64,000 nucleotides of DNA from Chitinophagaceae bacterium. GTDB taxonomy: Bacteria > Bacteroidota > Bacteroidia > Chitinophagales > Chitinophagaceae. The notes below the pieces were generated by a model. That model saw nothing but the letters and a program-made list of their open reading frames with translations. It was not told the origin of the DNA and did no database searches. Numbering within the stretch: position 1 is the stretch's first letter; each line of letters begins with the position of its first letter. The DNA lies in contig JALNZE010000001.1 in the NCBI GenBank assembly GCA_023229465.1, positions 248,001-312,000 on the forward strand, written 5' to 3'. Positions 37,626 through 44,784 of the stretch are shown one piece after another. The position numbers were made by a program, and so were the translations under genes.

Positions 37626-37851
37626 TTACCAACAAGCTCCTGCAAATGTACAAGTGCCATAATCGATAACATTCCCAAGACATTCAGTATTGCACTGAGC
37701 ATAAACATCATTACAGGTGCTACCGCATGTTGCAACGATTTTCTCCACCCAGACAAATACAGACTGTATTTGCAACCTGTGTTAATCCCCCGCCAATACT
37801 TTTTTGTTCTTCCCGGCTTAATGATTTTCCGAGATATTCGTACTTTTTCAT
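37626..37851 (-). pseudogene. cysteine-rich GG-leader peptide precursor, apparently frameshifted
   Basis: An ATG at 37851 opens MKKYEYLGKSLSREEQKSIGGG-type leader sequence (22 residues: basic start, SLSREEQKSI, then a GGG processing site), followed by LTQVANTVCICLGGENRC and a stop at 37720-37722. In the frame one base later the sequence continues without that stop as IVATCGSTCNDVYAQC, NTECLGNVIDYG and TCTFAGACW, ending at TAA 37626-37628. Removing one base near the GGAGAAAATCG run joins the two parts into a peptide of about 74 residues with eight cysteines. This resembles Bacteroidota double-glycine natural-product precursors. The break may be a real mutation, a sequencing error or a recoding site. 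Confidence 0.6.
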
Positions 37852-38184
37852 TTTTTCTGAATTTAGATAAAAAATTGGTTTAGGTTTTATTGTTGGTACT
37901 AAACTCGTTACCATATCAACACTGGTAACAATAGAAACAGGCTGTAATTCATTATTTACATAAGCGATAAATGGGGATTCTAATTCATCAATTTGTGAAA
38001 GGTTTATTTTCAATGCGGCATTTGGCACATTCCAGCGACTTAAAGAATCGCTTATAGAAAGTAAACCAGGATAATCCGGATGATTTTGCAGCGTTTCATC
38101 CACAGTTGTATTAGTAACTTTGACACCTAATAATTTTAAGAAAACTATTACTGCCTTTACATTGGGTTCATATTGATTAAACAT
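37720..38184 (-). CDS. degenerate C39-like domain joined in frame to a GG-leader peptide
   Basis: The 154-codon frame has two parts. Residues 1-90 resemble the C39-like bacteriocin-processing domain of Bacteroidota: FLKLLGVKVTNTTVDETLQN, then HPDYPGLLSISDSLSRWNVP. The position where active members carry the catalytic cysteine (EPNCxA) has Val (EPNVKA), so peptidase activity is not expected. From Met112 the frame becomes the GG-leader peptide described separately. Either the two genes were fused by loss of the region between them, or the precursor starts at its own ATG within this frame. The upstream domain is shorter than known C39 proteins. Confidence 0.55.
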   Translation of the reverse strand: MFNQYEPNVKAVIVFLKLLGVKVTNTTVDETLQNHPDYPGLLSISDSLSRWNVPNAALKINLSQIDELESPFIAYVNNELQPVSIVTSVDMVTSLVPTIKPKPIFYLNSEKMKKYEYLGKSLSREEQKSIGGGLTQVANTVCICLGGENRCNMR

Positions 38185-38494
38185 AGGTCAATCGTTAAAT
38201 TGAAACCGGGTTAATAATGTGCCTGGCTAATTTCCATTCTCACATTTCAATAAAAAATACATTGTAAATTTTTTACTGAATTAAAGCAAGTAATCCGATA
38301 TTGATGCCATTTAACCTAGTCAAATCGCTACTTTAAAAAATTGGACCTGAGTAATAAGAGGGAAGTATGAAACTACAAAATTTTTATAAAAGAACAATAT
38401 TTTACTTATTGCGGTTTTATCAAGGCAGAACTACCTTATAATATAAAAGGGAACGCAATGCGTTCCCTTTTATATTATAAGTTGTATGTAGCCG
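38185..38494. other. intergenic region between tsf and the peptide locus
   Basis: About 310 bases with low G+C. I find no ORF with coding character on either strand. It holds the perfect inverted repeat 38436-38480 just after tsf. A promoter for the peptide locus should lie in the 38185-38300 part, but I could not identify a convincing TAnnTTTG/TTTG pair. Confidence 0.5.
38436..38480 (-). terminator. long perfect stem-loop terminator after tsf
   Basis: Two 22-base arms (38436-38457 and 38459-38480) are exact reverse complements separated by one base. The centre is G+C-containing (GGGAACGCA/TGCGTTCCC) and the outer arms are A+T-rich with T runs, so it could end transcription in both directions. 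It begins 15 bases after the tsf stop and closes the rplM-rpsI-rpsB-tsf operon. Confidence 0.75.
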
Positions 38495-39334
38495 CTATCC
38501 CAATGCAACTCGTTTAAACTCAGTCACTTTCAAATCCGCACCTACACTTTTCAGGTAATCAGCCACAGTAATACTGCCGTCTTTTACAAAAGCCTGTGCC
38601 AGTAAAGTTTGTTCTTTAAAGAATGCATTTAGTTTACCTTCCGCAATTTTAGCGATCATTTCATCGGGCTTACCGGCCATTTTAGGATCCGCTTTCATGG
38701 TTTCTACCACAATGGCCCTTTCCCTTTCAATGGTTTCAGCAGGAATGCTGGCGGCATCAACAGCCAATGGATTCATTGCCGCGATCTGCATGGCAATGTC
38801 TTTTCCGGCATCTTCAGCGGCAGCGGTTAACCCAACCAAAACACCCATACGGTTTGCGCCATGAATATAGGAAGCTACATAAGCGGCTTCCATTCTTTCA
38901 AATTTAGCGATACCGATCTTTTCACCAATAGAGGCTAATTTATCATCGATCAAATCAGACACTTTTGTACCATTGATCACTACCTCATTCAGTTCTTCTT
39001 TGCTTTTTACATTATTGGCAACCGCGGCATCGGCAATGGTTTGTGTAAAGGCAACAAACTCGGCATTCTTAGATACGAAATCAGTTTCGCAACTAACACA
39101 TACCACAAAACCGGTTGTATGATCAGCCGAAGTTTTTGCGATAATCACCCCTTCTTTCGCTTCACGGTCACTTCGTTTGGCAGCCACTTTTTGTCCCTGT
39201 TTACGCAACCAGTCAATAGCGGCTTCAAAGTCGCCATTGGTTTCTGTTAAAGCTTTTCTGCAATCCAACATGCCCGCGCCGGTTGCCTGGCGCAGTTTGT
39301 TAATATCCTGGGCGGTTATAGTTATAGTAGACAT
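38495..39334 (-). CDS. tsf: elongation factor Ts
   Basis: This 279-residue nucleotide exchange factor for EF-Tu has the N-terminal UBA-like helix pair and signature: ITAQDINKLRQATGAGMLDC then RKALTETNGDFEAAIDWLRK. The core has CVSCETDFVSKNAEFVAF and the following VDxASIPAETIERERAI-type segment. Length is normal. It is the last gene of the ribosomal operon, separated from rpsB by 119 bases that contain a large inverted repeat, and is followed by a strong stem-loop. Confidence 0.97.
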   Translation of the reverse strand: MSTITITAQDINKLRQATGAGMLDCRKALTETNGDFEAAIDWLRKQGQKVAAKRSDREAKEGVIIAKTSADHTTGFVVCVSCETDFVSKNAEFVAFTQTIADAAVANNVKSKEELNEVVINGTKVSDLIDDKLASIGEKIGIAKFERMEAAYVASYIHGANRMGVLVGLTAAAEDAGKDIAMQIAAMNPLAVDAASIPAETIERERAIVVETMKADPKMAGKPDEMIAKIAEGKLNAFFKEQTLLAQAFVKDGSITVADYLKSVGADLKVTEFKRVALG

Positions 39335-39349
39335 TTTTGATTAATTAAG

Positions 39350-39422
39350 AATTAATAATGAAGAATTAATAATTATTGATTAGTACTAATAACGGTTAAT
39401 TATTAATTCTTCATTATTAATT
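39350..39422. repeat. 26-base inverted repeat between rpsB and tsf
   Basis: The arms 39350-39375 and 39397-39422 are exact reverse complements, composed of the repeated word AATTAATAATGAAGAATTAA, with a 21-base spacer. The pair fills most of the rpsB-tsf gap. It could fold as a long A+T-rich hairpin in the transcript, or be a genome-wide word repeat inserted here. Confidence 0.75.
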
Positions 39423-39453
39423 CCTTTCAGACATCAACACAATGAGCGATCAA

Positions 39454-40353
39454 TTATCTGCCACCTCCGGTTCCACCACCCGCGGGGCGACGGTTACCTG
39501 GTACACGGCGTTTGGGAGCTCCGCCTGCAGGACCACCGGCAGAGGCGCCGCGTGATCTGCCACCACGACCAGCTTCAGATTGAGCTTCAGCTTCGAGGCG
39601 ACGGGCTTTTGTTTCGTTCTCATTGTGGCCGTCTTCAGATTCTTCTTCATCTTTAGAAGCCTGGCGTTCTGCCAACCCTTCTGCAATAGCGGCAATGATA
39701 TAGTTTGTAATGATGGCAATCGATTTGGTTGCATCATCATTAGCAGGGATAGCGAAATCAACTTTATTAGGATCGCTGTTGGTATCAACCATACCAAAAG
39801 TAGTGATGCCTAAGCGTTTGGCTTCTGATAAAGCGATATTCTCATGGCCAATATCAACCAGGAACAAAGCAGCCGGTAAGCGGCCCAGTTGAGCGATACC
39901 ACCCAATACCTTTTCCATTTTTTCTTTATCGCGGGAAAGTGTCAGGCGTTCTTTTTTAGTCAGGCTTTCAGCGCTGCCGTCGTTCAGCATTTTTTCAATG
40001 CTCTGCATTTTCTTAACACTCTTACGAACAGTATTGAAATTGGTTAACATACCACCCAACCAACGTTCTGTTGCATAAGGCATGTTTACACGCTTGGCGC
40101 ATTCGCTAACGATTTCTTTAGCCTGCTTTTTAGTAGCCACAAACATGATTTTCTTGCCACTCTTTGCAATTTGCTTGATAGCAGCGGCAGATTCTTTCAG
40201 GTGATCAACCGTTTTATTCAGGTCGATAATGTGGATACCTTTTTTCTCGGCAAAGATATAAGGCAACATCTTCGGATTCCACTTCTTTTTCAAGTGACCA
40301 AAGTGTACACCGGCCTCCAGCAATTGTTGTTGTAATGAAGTGCTATTTTCCAT
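39454..40353 (-). CDS. rpsB: 30S ribosomal protein S2 with a Gly/Arg-rich tail
   Basis: This 299-residue ribosomal protein has residues 1-230 matching S2: LLEAGVHFGHLKKKWNPKM, ERWLGGMLTNFNTVRKS and GMVDTNSDPNKVDFAIPAND. The C-terminal 65 residues are an added low-complexity extension, first acidic (DEEESEDGHNENET), then rich in Gly, Arg and Ala (GRGGRSRGASAGGPAGG and GNRRPAGGGTGGGR). Bacteroidota S2 proteins often have longer tails, but this one is clearly basic and unstructured, which suggests RNA or ribosome-surface contact. Confidence 0.96.
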   Translation of the reverse strand: MENSTSLQQQLLEAGVHFGHLKKKWNPKMLPYIFAEKKGIHIIDLNKTVDHLKESAAAIKQIAKSGKKIMFVATKKQAKEIVSECAKRVNMPYATERWLGGMLTNFNTVRKSVKKMQSIEKMLNDGSAESLTKKERLTLSRDKEKMEKVLGGIAQLGRLPAALFLVDIGHENIALSEAKRLGITTFGMVDTNSDPNKVDFAIPANDDATKSIAIITNYIIAAIAEGLAERQASKDEEESEDGHNENETKARRLEAEAQSEAGRGGRSRGASAGGPAGGAPKRRVPGNRRPAGGGTGGGR

Positions 40354-40379
40354 TGTAATTTTTTTAGATTTTGTTTGTT

Positions 40380-40446
40380 GTCTGTGGTTTGTTGTTTGTG
40401 GTTGTGGTTTGTAGTTGCTAAATACAACAGACTATAAACCACAGAC
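40380..40446. repeat. TGTGGTTTGT word repeat with 11-base inverted arms between rpsI and rpsB
   Basis: The gap between rpsB and rpsI holds tandem variants of TGTGGTTTGT, and its ends GTCTGTGGTTT (40380-40390) and AAACCACAGAC (40436-40446) pair exactly. It is one of several unrelated word-type repeats in the gaps of this ribosomal operon. Confidence 0.65.
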
Positions 40447-40457
40447 CGCGAACCGGA

Positions 40458-40847
40458 TTAACGCTTGCTGAACTGGAAGCTTCTACGCGCTTTCTTATGA
40501 CCGAATTTCTTACGTTCAACACCCCGTGGATCACGTTTTAGTTGACCGGCTGCTTTTAAAGCAGGACGGAACTCAGGATTTACCTCGAGCAGGGCACGGG
40601 CAATACCCAGCTTAGCTGCTTCGGCCTGGCCCTTTAAGCCACCACCCTGCGCGTTGATCACGATGTCCAGTTTACCCACCATTTCGGCCGTTTTTAAAGG
40701 GGCCTCAACCTGGTTCTGTAAATACACCAGTGGAAAATAAGCTTTGTAATCTTTGTCGTTTACAGTGATCTTACCATCACCCTTGCTAATGAACACGCGG
40801 GTAACAGCTTCTTTACGGCGACCAACTGCATTTTTTTGTTTTTCCAT
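40458..40847 (-). CDS. rpsI: 30S ribosomal protein S9
   Basis: This 129-residue protein has family motifs AVGRRKEAVTRVFI at the start, VINAQGGGLKGQAEAAKLGI, ARALLEVNPEFRPALK, and the universal C terminus DPRGVERKKFGHKKARRSFQ ending FSKR, whose tail reaches the P-site tRNA. It is paired with rplM upstream, separated by 45 bases that hold a short tandem repeat. Confidence 0.98.
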   Translation of the reverse strand: MEKQKNAVGRRKEAVTRVFISKGDGKITVNDKDYKAYFPLVYLQNQVEAPLKTAEMVGKLDIVINAQGGGLKGQAEAAKLGIARALLEVNPEFRPALKAAGQLKRDPRGVERKKFGHKKARRSFQFSKR

Positions 40848-40855
40848 TTTTGATA

Positions 40856-40885
40856 TGCTTAATGCTTAACGCTTAACGCTGAAAG
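40856..40885. repeat. GCTTAACGCTTAACGCT tandem repeat between rplM and rpsI
   Basis: Three near-copies of GCTTAAC/GCTTAAT lie head to tail in the 45-base gap, ending in GCTGAAAGC. I see no gene or clear hairpin role; it resembles the other short word repeats found at gaps in this region. Confidence 0.55.
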
Positions 40886-40892
40886 CAATGGT

Positions 40893-41336
40893 TTAAAATT
40901 TTAATTCTTTAGGTTGTTGAGCGCTGTGCGGATGTGCGGCGCCTACATATACAAACATTTTCTTAACCAATTTGCGGCCAAGACGGTTTTTAGGAAGCAT
41001 GCCTTTTACAGCTCTTTCCATAATTACTTCAGGACGACGCTTCAGCAGGTCCTCTGCGGTTTCTTCCTTTTTGCCACCCGGGTAACCGGAATAATTGATG
41101 TACTGTTTTTGTTCCGCTTTCTTGCCGGTAAAAACAACTTTATCCGCGTTAAGCACAATTACATAATCGCCACAATCAACATGTGGGGTATAATAGGCTT
41201 TATTCTTACCACGTAGAACAGCGGCAATTTTTGATGCAATACGTCCTACGGTTTGATTAGTACCGTCAACCACATACCAGTTGTGCTGTACGGTAGCCGC
41301 GTTCGCATGCTTAGTGGTGAAATGAAGTTTACTCAT
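40893..41336 (-). CDS. rplM: 50S ribosomal protein L13
   Basis: This 147-residue protein has the family motifs WYVVDGTNQTVGRIASKIA, VDCGDYVIVLNADKV, YINYSGYPGGKK, RRPEVIMERAVKGMLPKNRL and YVGAAHPHSAQQP. It is the first gene of the rplM-rpsI-rpsB-tsf operon. A promoter of the Bacteroidota type is found about 70 bases upstream on the minus strand. Confidence 0.98.
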   Translation of the reverse strand: MSKLHFTTKHANAATVQHNWYVVDGTNQTVGRIASKIAAVLRGKNKAYYTPHVDCGDYVIVLNADKVVFTGKKAEQKQYINYSGYPGGKKEETAEDLLKRRPEVIMERAVKGMLPKNRLGRKLVKKMFVYVGAAHPHSAQQPKELKF

Positions 41337-41679
41337 AATATATCTGTTTTAATGAAACCCGCGCTATCCCGCCGGTTCTAAATATCCCGATTATTTTCGG
41401 GTGGCGAAGGTAGCCCCCATCCACTCAATTTTCCAAAGATTTTAGAAAGTATTTTTTATCGTACCTTTGCAACTGATTGATTTTCAATAATAATTTTGAA
41501 CAATTATTTATATATGCTGATAAAATAGACGATTTTAGGGCGATTTAGCTTCCTTCATACCCTTCTTTGGCTGAAAAAATGCCCGCCATCTTTATTATTG
41601 ACCTCAAAGGGCGGATATACACACATCAACTAATACATATCTCTGCCACCTGATGCAAAACCCTTTACGTTAAATACAT
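41337..41679. other. divergent intergenic region between rplM and the amidohydrolase
   Basis: 343 bases without an ORF that I would accept. It contains the rplM promoter (41405-41437, minus). A plus-strand TACCTTTG at 41462-41469 resembles a -7 element but lacks a -33 partner and lies 210 bases before the plus gene. The rest is A+T-rich and without obvious structure. Confidence 0.5.
41405..41437 (-). promoter_or_regulatory. promoter of the rplM-rpsI-rpsB-tsf operon
   Basis: On the minus strand TTTG (plus 41434-41437) and TACCTTCG (plus 41405-41412) are separated by 21 bases, fitting the Bacteroidota -33 TTTG / -7 TAnnTTTG pattern with one mismatch in the -7 box. Transcription would start near 41398, leaving a leader of about 60 bases before rplM. 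Confidence 0.6.
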
Positions 41680-42903
41680 TTGCAGGAATTCCAACATTTG
41701 ACTTACCATAAATTCCAGTCAGCCCAACTATTCACCGGAACCGAAATGCTCGGCCCTGACGCTGTGCTTATTACGGATGAGCAGGGAAATATCGCAGACA
41801 TTATTGAGGTGCCCAACGCGGGTGATGATATTCAGGTATTCAATGGTATATTATCCCCCGGCTTCATTAACTGCCACTGCCATCTCGAGCTGAGCCATAT
41901 GAAAGGTTTGATACCTGAACAAACCGGCCTGGTTGATTTTGTTTGTAAAGTAGTCAATGAACGGCATTGGGGGGAAGAAGCCATTTTAGATGCCATACGC
42001 CAGGCCGAAGACGAGATGCTGGCCAACGGAATAGTGGCAGTAGGAGATATCTGCAATAACCTACTCACGCTTCAACAAAAAAAATTACAACGACTCAGGT
42101 ATTATAATTTCATAGAAATAAGCGGATGGTTGCCGTCTGTTGCGCGAAGCAGGTTTGAAAAGTCCCTGGAAATTTATGAGGCCCTGGGGGGAAGTCAAAA
42201 ATCAAGCGTAAAAAGTAAAAAGCGGAATATTTCTCTTTCTCCGCATGCACCCTATTCAGTATCGGATGATTTATGGCAATTGATGGGGCCTTATTTTGAA
42301 AACAACACCGTTACCATTCATAACCAGGAAACTGATTTTGAAGATGCCCTGTTTCAAAAAGGGACAGGCGATTTTACGCGTATGTATGGGATGTTGAATA
42401 TGGATACTTCTTTTTTTAACCCAACAGGCAAAAGCAGTTTGCAATCTTATTTTCATCAACTGGAAAGAGCAAGGAAAGTATTACTGGTGCATAATACTTT
42501 TACGAAAGAAGAAGACCTTAATTTTGTAAGTGAGGAGTTAAAAGTTAGGAGTCAGGAGTTATTTTTTTGTGTTTGCATCAATGCTAATCAGTATATAGAA
42601 AAGGCTATACCACCCATTGATCTGTTTCGAAAAAATAATGGCAAATTGGTAGTGGGTACGGATAGCCTGGCAAGTAATTGGCATTTGAGTGTATTGGATG
42701 AGTTAAAAACCATCAACCAATATTTTCCTGCCATCCCACTCAATGAATTATTACAATGGGCTACCATCAATGGCGCCAAAGCTTTGCAAATGGATGATCA
42801 ATTAGGAAGTTTTGACATTGGGAAAAAGCCCGGTGTTTTAATCATTAACCAATTAGAGAATACCCAGCTCACTAAAAAATCTACCATTACCCGCTTATTA
42901 TAA
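41680..42903 (+). CDS. amidohydrolase family deaminase (aminofutalosine/adenosine-like)
   Basis: This 407-residue cytoplasmic metal-dependent hydrolase probably starts with TTG at 41680; a stop lies three codons upstream and residues 2-20 look native. The metal motif is INCHCHLELSHMKG, with further ligands in SPHAPYS, and the catalytic region LVVGTDSLASNWHLS near residue 325. The pattern FINCHCHLELSHMKGLIPE suggests a deaminase of the SAH/aminofutalosine deaminase group, but the substrate is not certain. Two low-complexity stretches (SQKSSVKSKKRN and ELKVRSQEL) look like word-repeat insertions; both fall in regions that vary in length among relatives. Confidence 0.85.
   Translation: MQEFQHLTYHKFQSAQLFTGTEMLGPDAVLITDEQGNIADIIEVPNAGDDIQVFNGILSPGFINCHCHLELSHMKGLIPEQTGLVDFVCKVVNERHWGEEAILDAIRQAEDEMLANGIVAVGDICNNLLTLQQKKLQRLRYYNFIEISGWLPSVARSRFEKSLEIYEALGGSQKSSVKSKKRNISLSPHAPYSVSDDLWQLMGPYFENNTVTIHNQETDFEDALFQKGTGDFTRMYGMLNMDTSFFNPTGKSSLQSYFHQLERARKVLLVHNTFTKEEDLNFVSEELKVRSQELFFCVCINANQYIEKAIPPIDLFRKNNGKLVVGTDSLASNWHLSVLDELKTINQYFPAIPLNELLQWATINGAKALQMDDQLGSFDIGKKPGVLIINQLENTQLTKKSTITRLL
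42189..42224 (+). repeat. AAGTCAAAAATCAAGCG-type word repeat inside the amidohydrolase
   Basis: The A-rich stretch is built from variants of GTCAAAAATC/GTAAAAAGT and adds about a dozen residues (GSQKSSVKSKKRN) without shifting the frame. Such repeats are usually intergenic in this kind of genome, so this looks like an in-frame insertion. Confidence 0.5.
42531..42562 (+). repeat. GGAGTTAGGAGTCAGGAGTTA word repeat inside the amidohydrolase
   Basis: The sequence encodes EELKVRSQELFF and consists of GGAGTTA/AAAGTTA/GGAGTCA units. The same word family, in another frame and orientation, occurs inside pheS at 45546-45583. Confidence 0.5.
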
Positions 42904-42931
42904 AAACATTTCCCTGCTCTCACTCTTTCAT

Positions 42932-43669
42932 TCATTCCAATATCTCCTGTAAGATACCAAAGCTCTTCAACTCACCAAACCCCTGGATATGCAGTGAAAG
43001 ATAGGTTTGATACGCTTGTAATAATTCTCTTCTTAATACACGGTTAAGCGAAATATTTTCCAGGTTGTTGTAAAACTGAAGAGCCAGTAATTGAGAAGTT
43101 GTTTGGGCCATAGCATCTGTTATATAATAGGGATGCATCGGTTTTCCGGCTATGAACATTCCTTCCTGCAGGTCCAGCACAGGCGTTTGCGCGTTGTACG
43201 TTCCGTTAATACGGAAGCCCAGTTCACTGGTAAGGTGCAGGGTAAAATACAGGGGAAGATTGGCCGTTAAGGTTTCCGTTCCTTTGTCAAGTTGTTTCAG
43301 CGTATCTTCTATCAGATAAAATAATTCGGGATTGGCCTCTGGTTGCTGCAAACTGTGTTGAAGTAACTCAATCACAAATGAGGCAACGGTATTTTTTACC
43401 ACATCAAACAAAATATTCTCATACAGGTAACCCCATTGATACTCTTTAATAAACTGCAGTTGCTTCAGTTCATTATGATACACTTCCATATCGAGCATGG
43501 CAGATGGCTGAAAAAAACTTGCCTTACCGGCAGATGTTTTGGTACTTTGCCTTACCCCCTTTACTATATAGCTCTGTATGCCAAACAGCTCAGTGTATAC
43601 CGTAGTAATAATACTGGTATCACCATATTTTACTGTTCGTAATACTATGCCTTTGGTTTTGTAAACCAT
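42932..43669 (-). CDS. recO: DNA repair protein RecO
   Basis: This 245-residue protein works with RecR to load RecA on single-stranded DNA in the RecF pathway. The N-terminal OB fold is visible: VYKTKGIVLRTVKYGDTSII, then VYTELFGIQSYIVKGVRQ. The helical C-terminal part follows, with YFTLHLTSELGFRING and VLRRELLQAYQTYLSLH. Cysteines of the zinc site found in some RecO proteins are absent, as is usual in Bacteroidota. Length is normal. Confidence 0.93.
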   Translation of the reverse strand: MVYKTKGIVLRTVKYGDTSIITTVYTELFGIQSYIVKGVRQSTKTSAGKASFFQPSAMLDMEVYHNELKQLQFIKEYQWGYLYENILFDVVKNTVASFVIELLQHSLQQPEANPELFYLIEDTLKQLDKGTETLTANLPLYFTLHLTSELGFRINGTYNAQTPVLDLQEGMFIAGKPMHPYYITDAMAQTTSQLLALQFYNNLENISLNRVLRRELLQAYQTYLSLHIQGFGELKSFGILQEILE

Positions 43670-43730
43670 ACGTTAGGGGGAGAGAGAAGTGCTATGTAAA
43701 ATTACTGGGTTGGTTTTGAATTGGCGCTAT

Positions 43731-43816
43731 TTTTCAACACAGAGCCCACAGGGTAACAGAGATACACAGAGAACTCCCTGTGAAACTCCCAATCTCTGCG
43801 TACTCCATGTTGAAAA
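43731..43816. repeat. CACAGAG-type imperfect hairpin repeat
   Basis: The ends TTTTCAACA (43731-43739) and TGTTGAAAA (43808-43816) pair perfectly, and the interior carries ACACAGAG, ACAGAGATACACAGAGAA and the partly complementary CTCCCTGTG, TCTCTGCGTAC. This is a known style of dispersed intergenic repeat (CACAGAG/CTCTGTG). It lies between recO and the desaturase gene. Confidence 0.65.
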
Positions 43817-43844
43817 ATAAAGCGGAAAAGTCCTCAATAACTCA

Positions 43845-44597
43845 CTAATCCTGTTTGCCAGCCGGCACAGGAATCAACCTGATAATCCGAATGCTATCCA
43901 GGCCACGCATAATCAAATACGTAAGATCAAACTCAAACCATTTTTTCGCGAAGTTGGCATCATCCTTTGCATAATGGTGATTGTTCTGGAACAACTCACC
44001 CATCAGCAATATACCCCAGGGCGATGTGTTTTTAGAATGATCGCCGTTATTGTAATTGCTGTAGCCATATTTATGTCCGCACCAGTTAACAACAGCTCCC
44101 TGTATCGGTCCCATTAAAAAGTGAATGGGTAATAAAAGAAACCACCAGGGATTGGGGGCGAAATAAATATAGAAGGCTGTATATCCCACCATAAAGATCA
44201 AACGGGTAACCCAGTGATGACCAAATTTATCCAGGCGGTCCCATACGGGCAGGTATTCTTTGGTAAACTGTGCCTCAGGCAAATTTTTTCCTGTAACAAA
44301 CCCACGGAAAATTACTACTGTGCTCCGCATCATCTGGTACACATCTTTAAAAAAATGTGGCGAATGGGGATCCTTTTCGGTATCACTATAGGTATGGTGC
44401 ATCCGGTGCATTACCCCATAGGCACGGGGAACGAGAAAAGAAGAACCTTGCACCAGCCAGGTACCCATATAAAAAGCTCTCTCCCAGTTTCTGGTTGTTG
44501 TGTACATTTTATGAGAACAGAAACGATGTAAAAAGAAGGAGTGAAAAAACAAAGACAGGAACCAGTGTCCGAAAAAAAAGCAAAGAATAGCAAGCAT
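43845..44597 (-). CDS. acyl-CoA / fatty acid desaturase
   Basis: This 250-residue integral membrane di-iron enzyme probably introduces a delta-9 type double bond in fatty acyl chains. Three histidine boxes are present: HRFCSH at residues 24-29, HRMHH at 64-68, and NNHHY near residue 210, plus a supporting WCGHKYG. Hydrophobic stretches at about 1-20, 40-60 and 130-160 fit the two-hairpin topology. Its length is about 50 residues below common stearoyl-type enzymes but normal for Bacteroidota members. It has its own transcription unit on the minus strand. Confidence 0.9.
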   Translation of the reverse strand: MLAILCFFFGHWFLSLFFHSFFLHRFCSHKMYTTTRNWERAFYMGTWLVQGSSFLVPRAYGVMHRMHHTYSDTEKDPHSPHFFKDVYQMMRSTVVIFRGFVTGKNLPEAQFTKEYLPVWDRLDKFGHHWVTRLIFMVGYTAFYIYFAPNPWWFLLLPIHFLMGPIQGAVVNWCGHKYGYSNYNNGDHSKNTSPWGILLMGELFQNNHHYAKDDANFAKKWFEFDLTYLIMRGLDSIRIIRLIPVPAGKQD

Positions 44598-44784
44598 ATT
44601 TAAAAATTACAGGGGTTAGGCAGGTAAGATAGGCTTTATTATGTATGCACTTTGCTACAGCCCATTATTCATCTGTAAGTAATGGTCTATTGGATATAAT
44701 ATTTACGGTAAATGAAGACTGATACACCCATTGTTAAACAAAAAGGTTTGTAAGCCGGGCCTTTTAATAAATAGCTGTTACATA

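Noticed and set aside
37571..37756. N-terminal extension of the CHU_C protein through the peptide locus
   Set aside because: The frame there is hydrophobic nonsense (ALVHLQELVGKFLRYCW) opposite to cysteine codons of the peptide frame; the ATG at 37570 opens a normal signal peptide.
41462..41469. TACCTTTG as a plus-strand -7 promoter box for the amidohydrolase
   Set aside because: No TTTG at 17-23 bases upstream and a leader of 210 bases would result; kept only as a remark.
44740..44765. AAAAGG/CCTTTT hairpin after pheS as a terminator
   Set aside because: The stem is six A+T-rich pairs with a 13-base loop; too weak to list as a feature.
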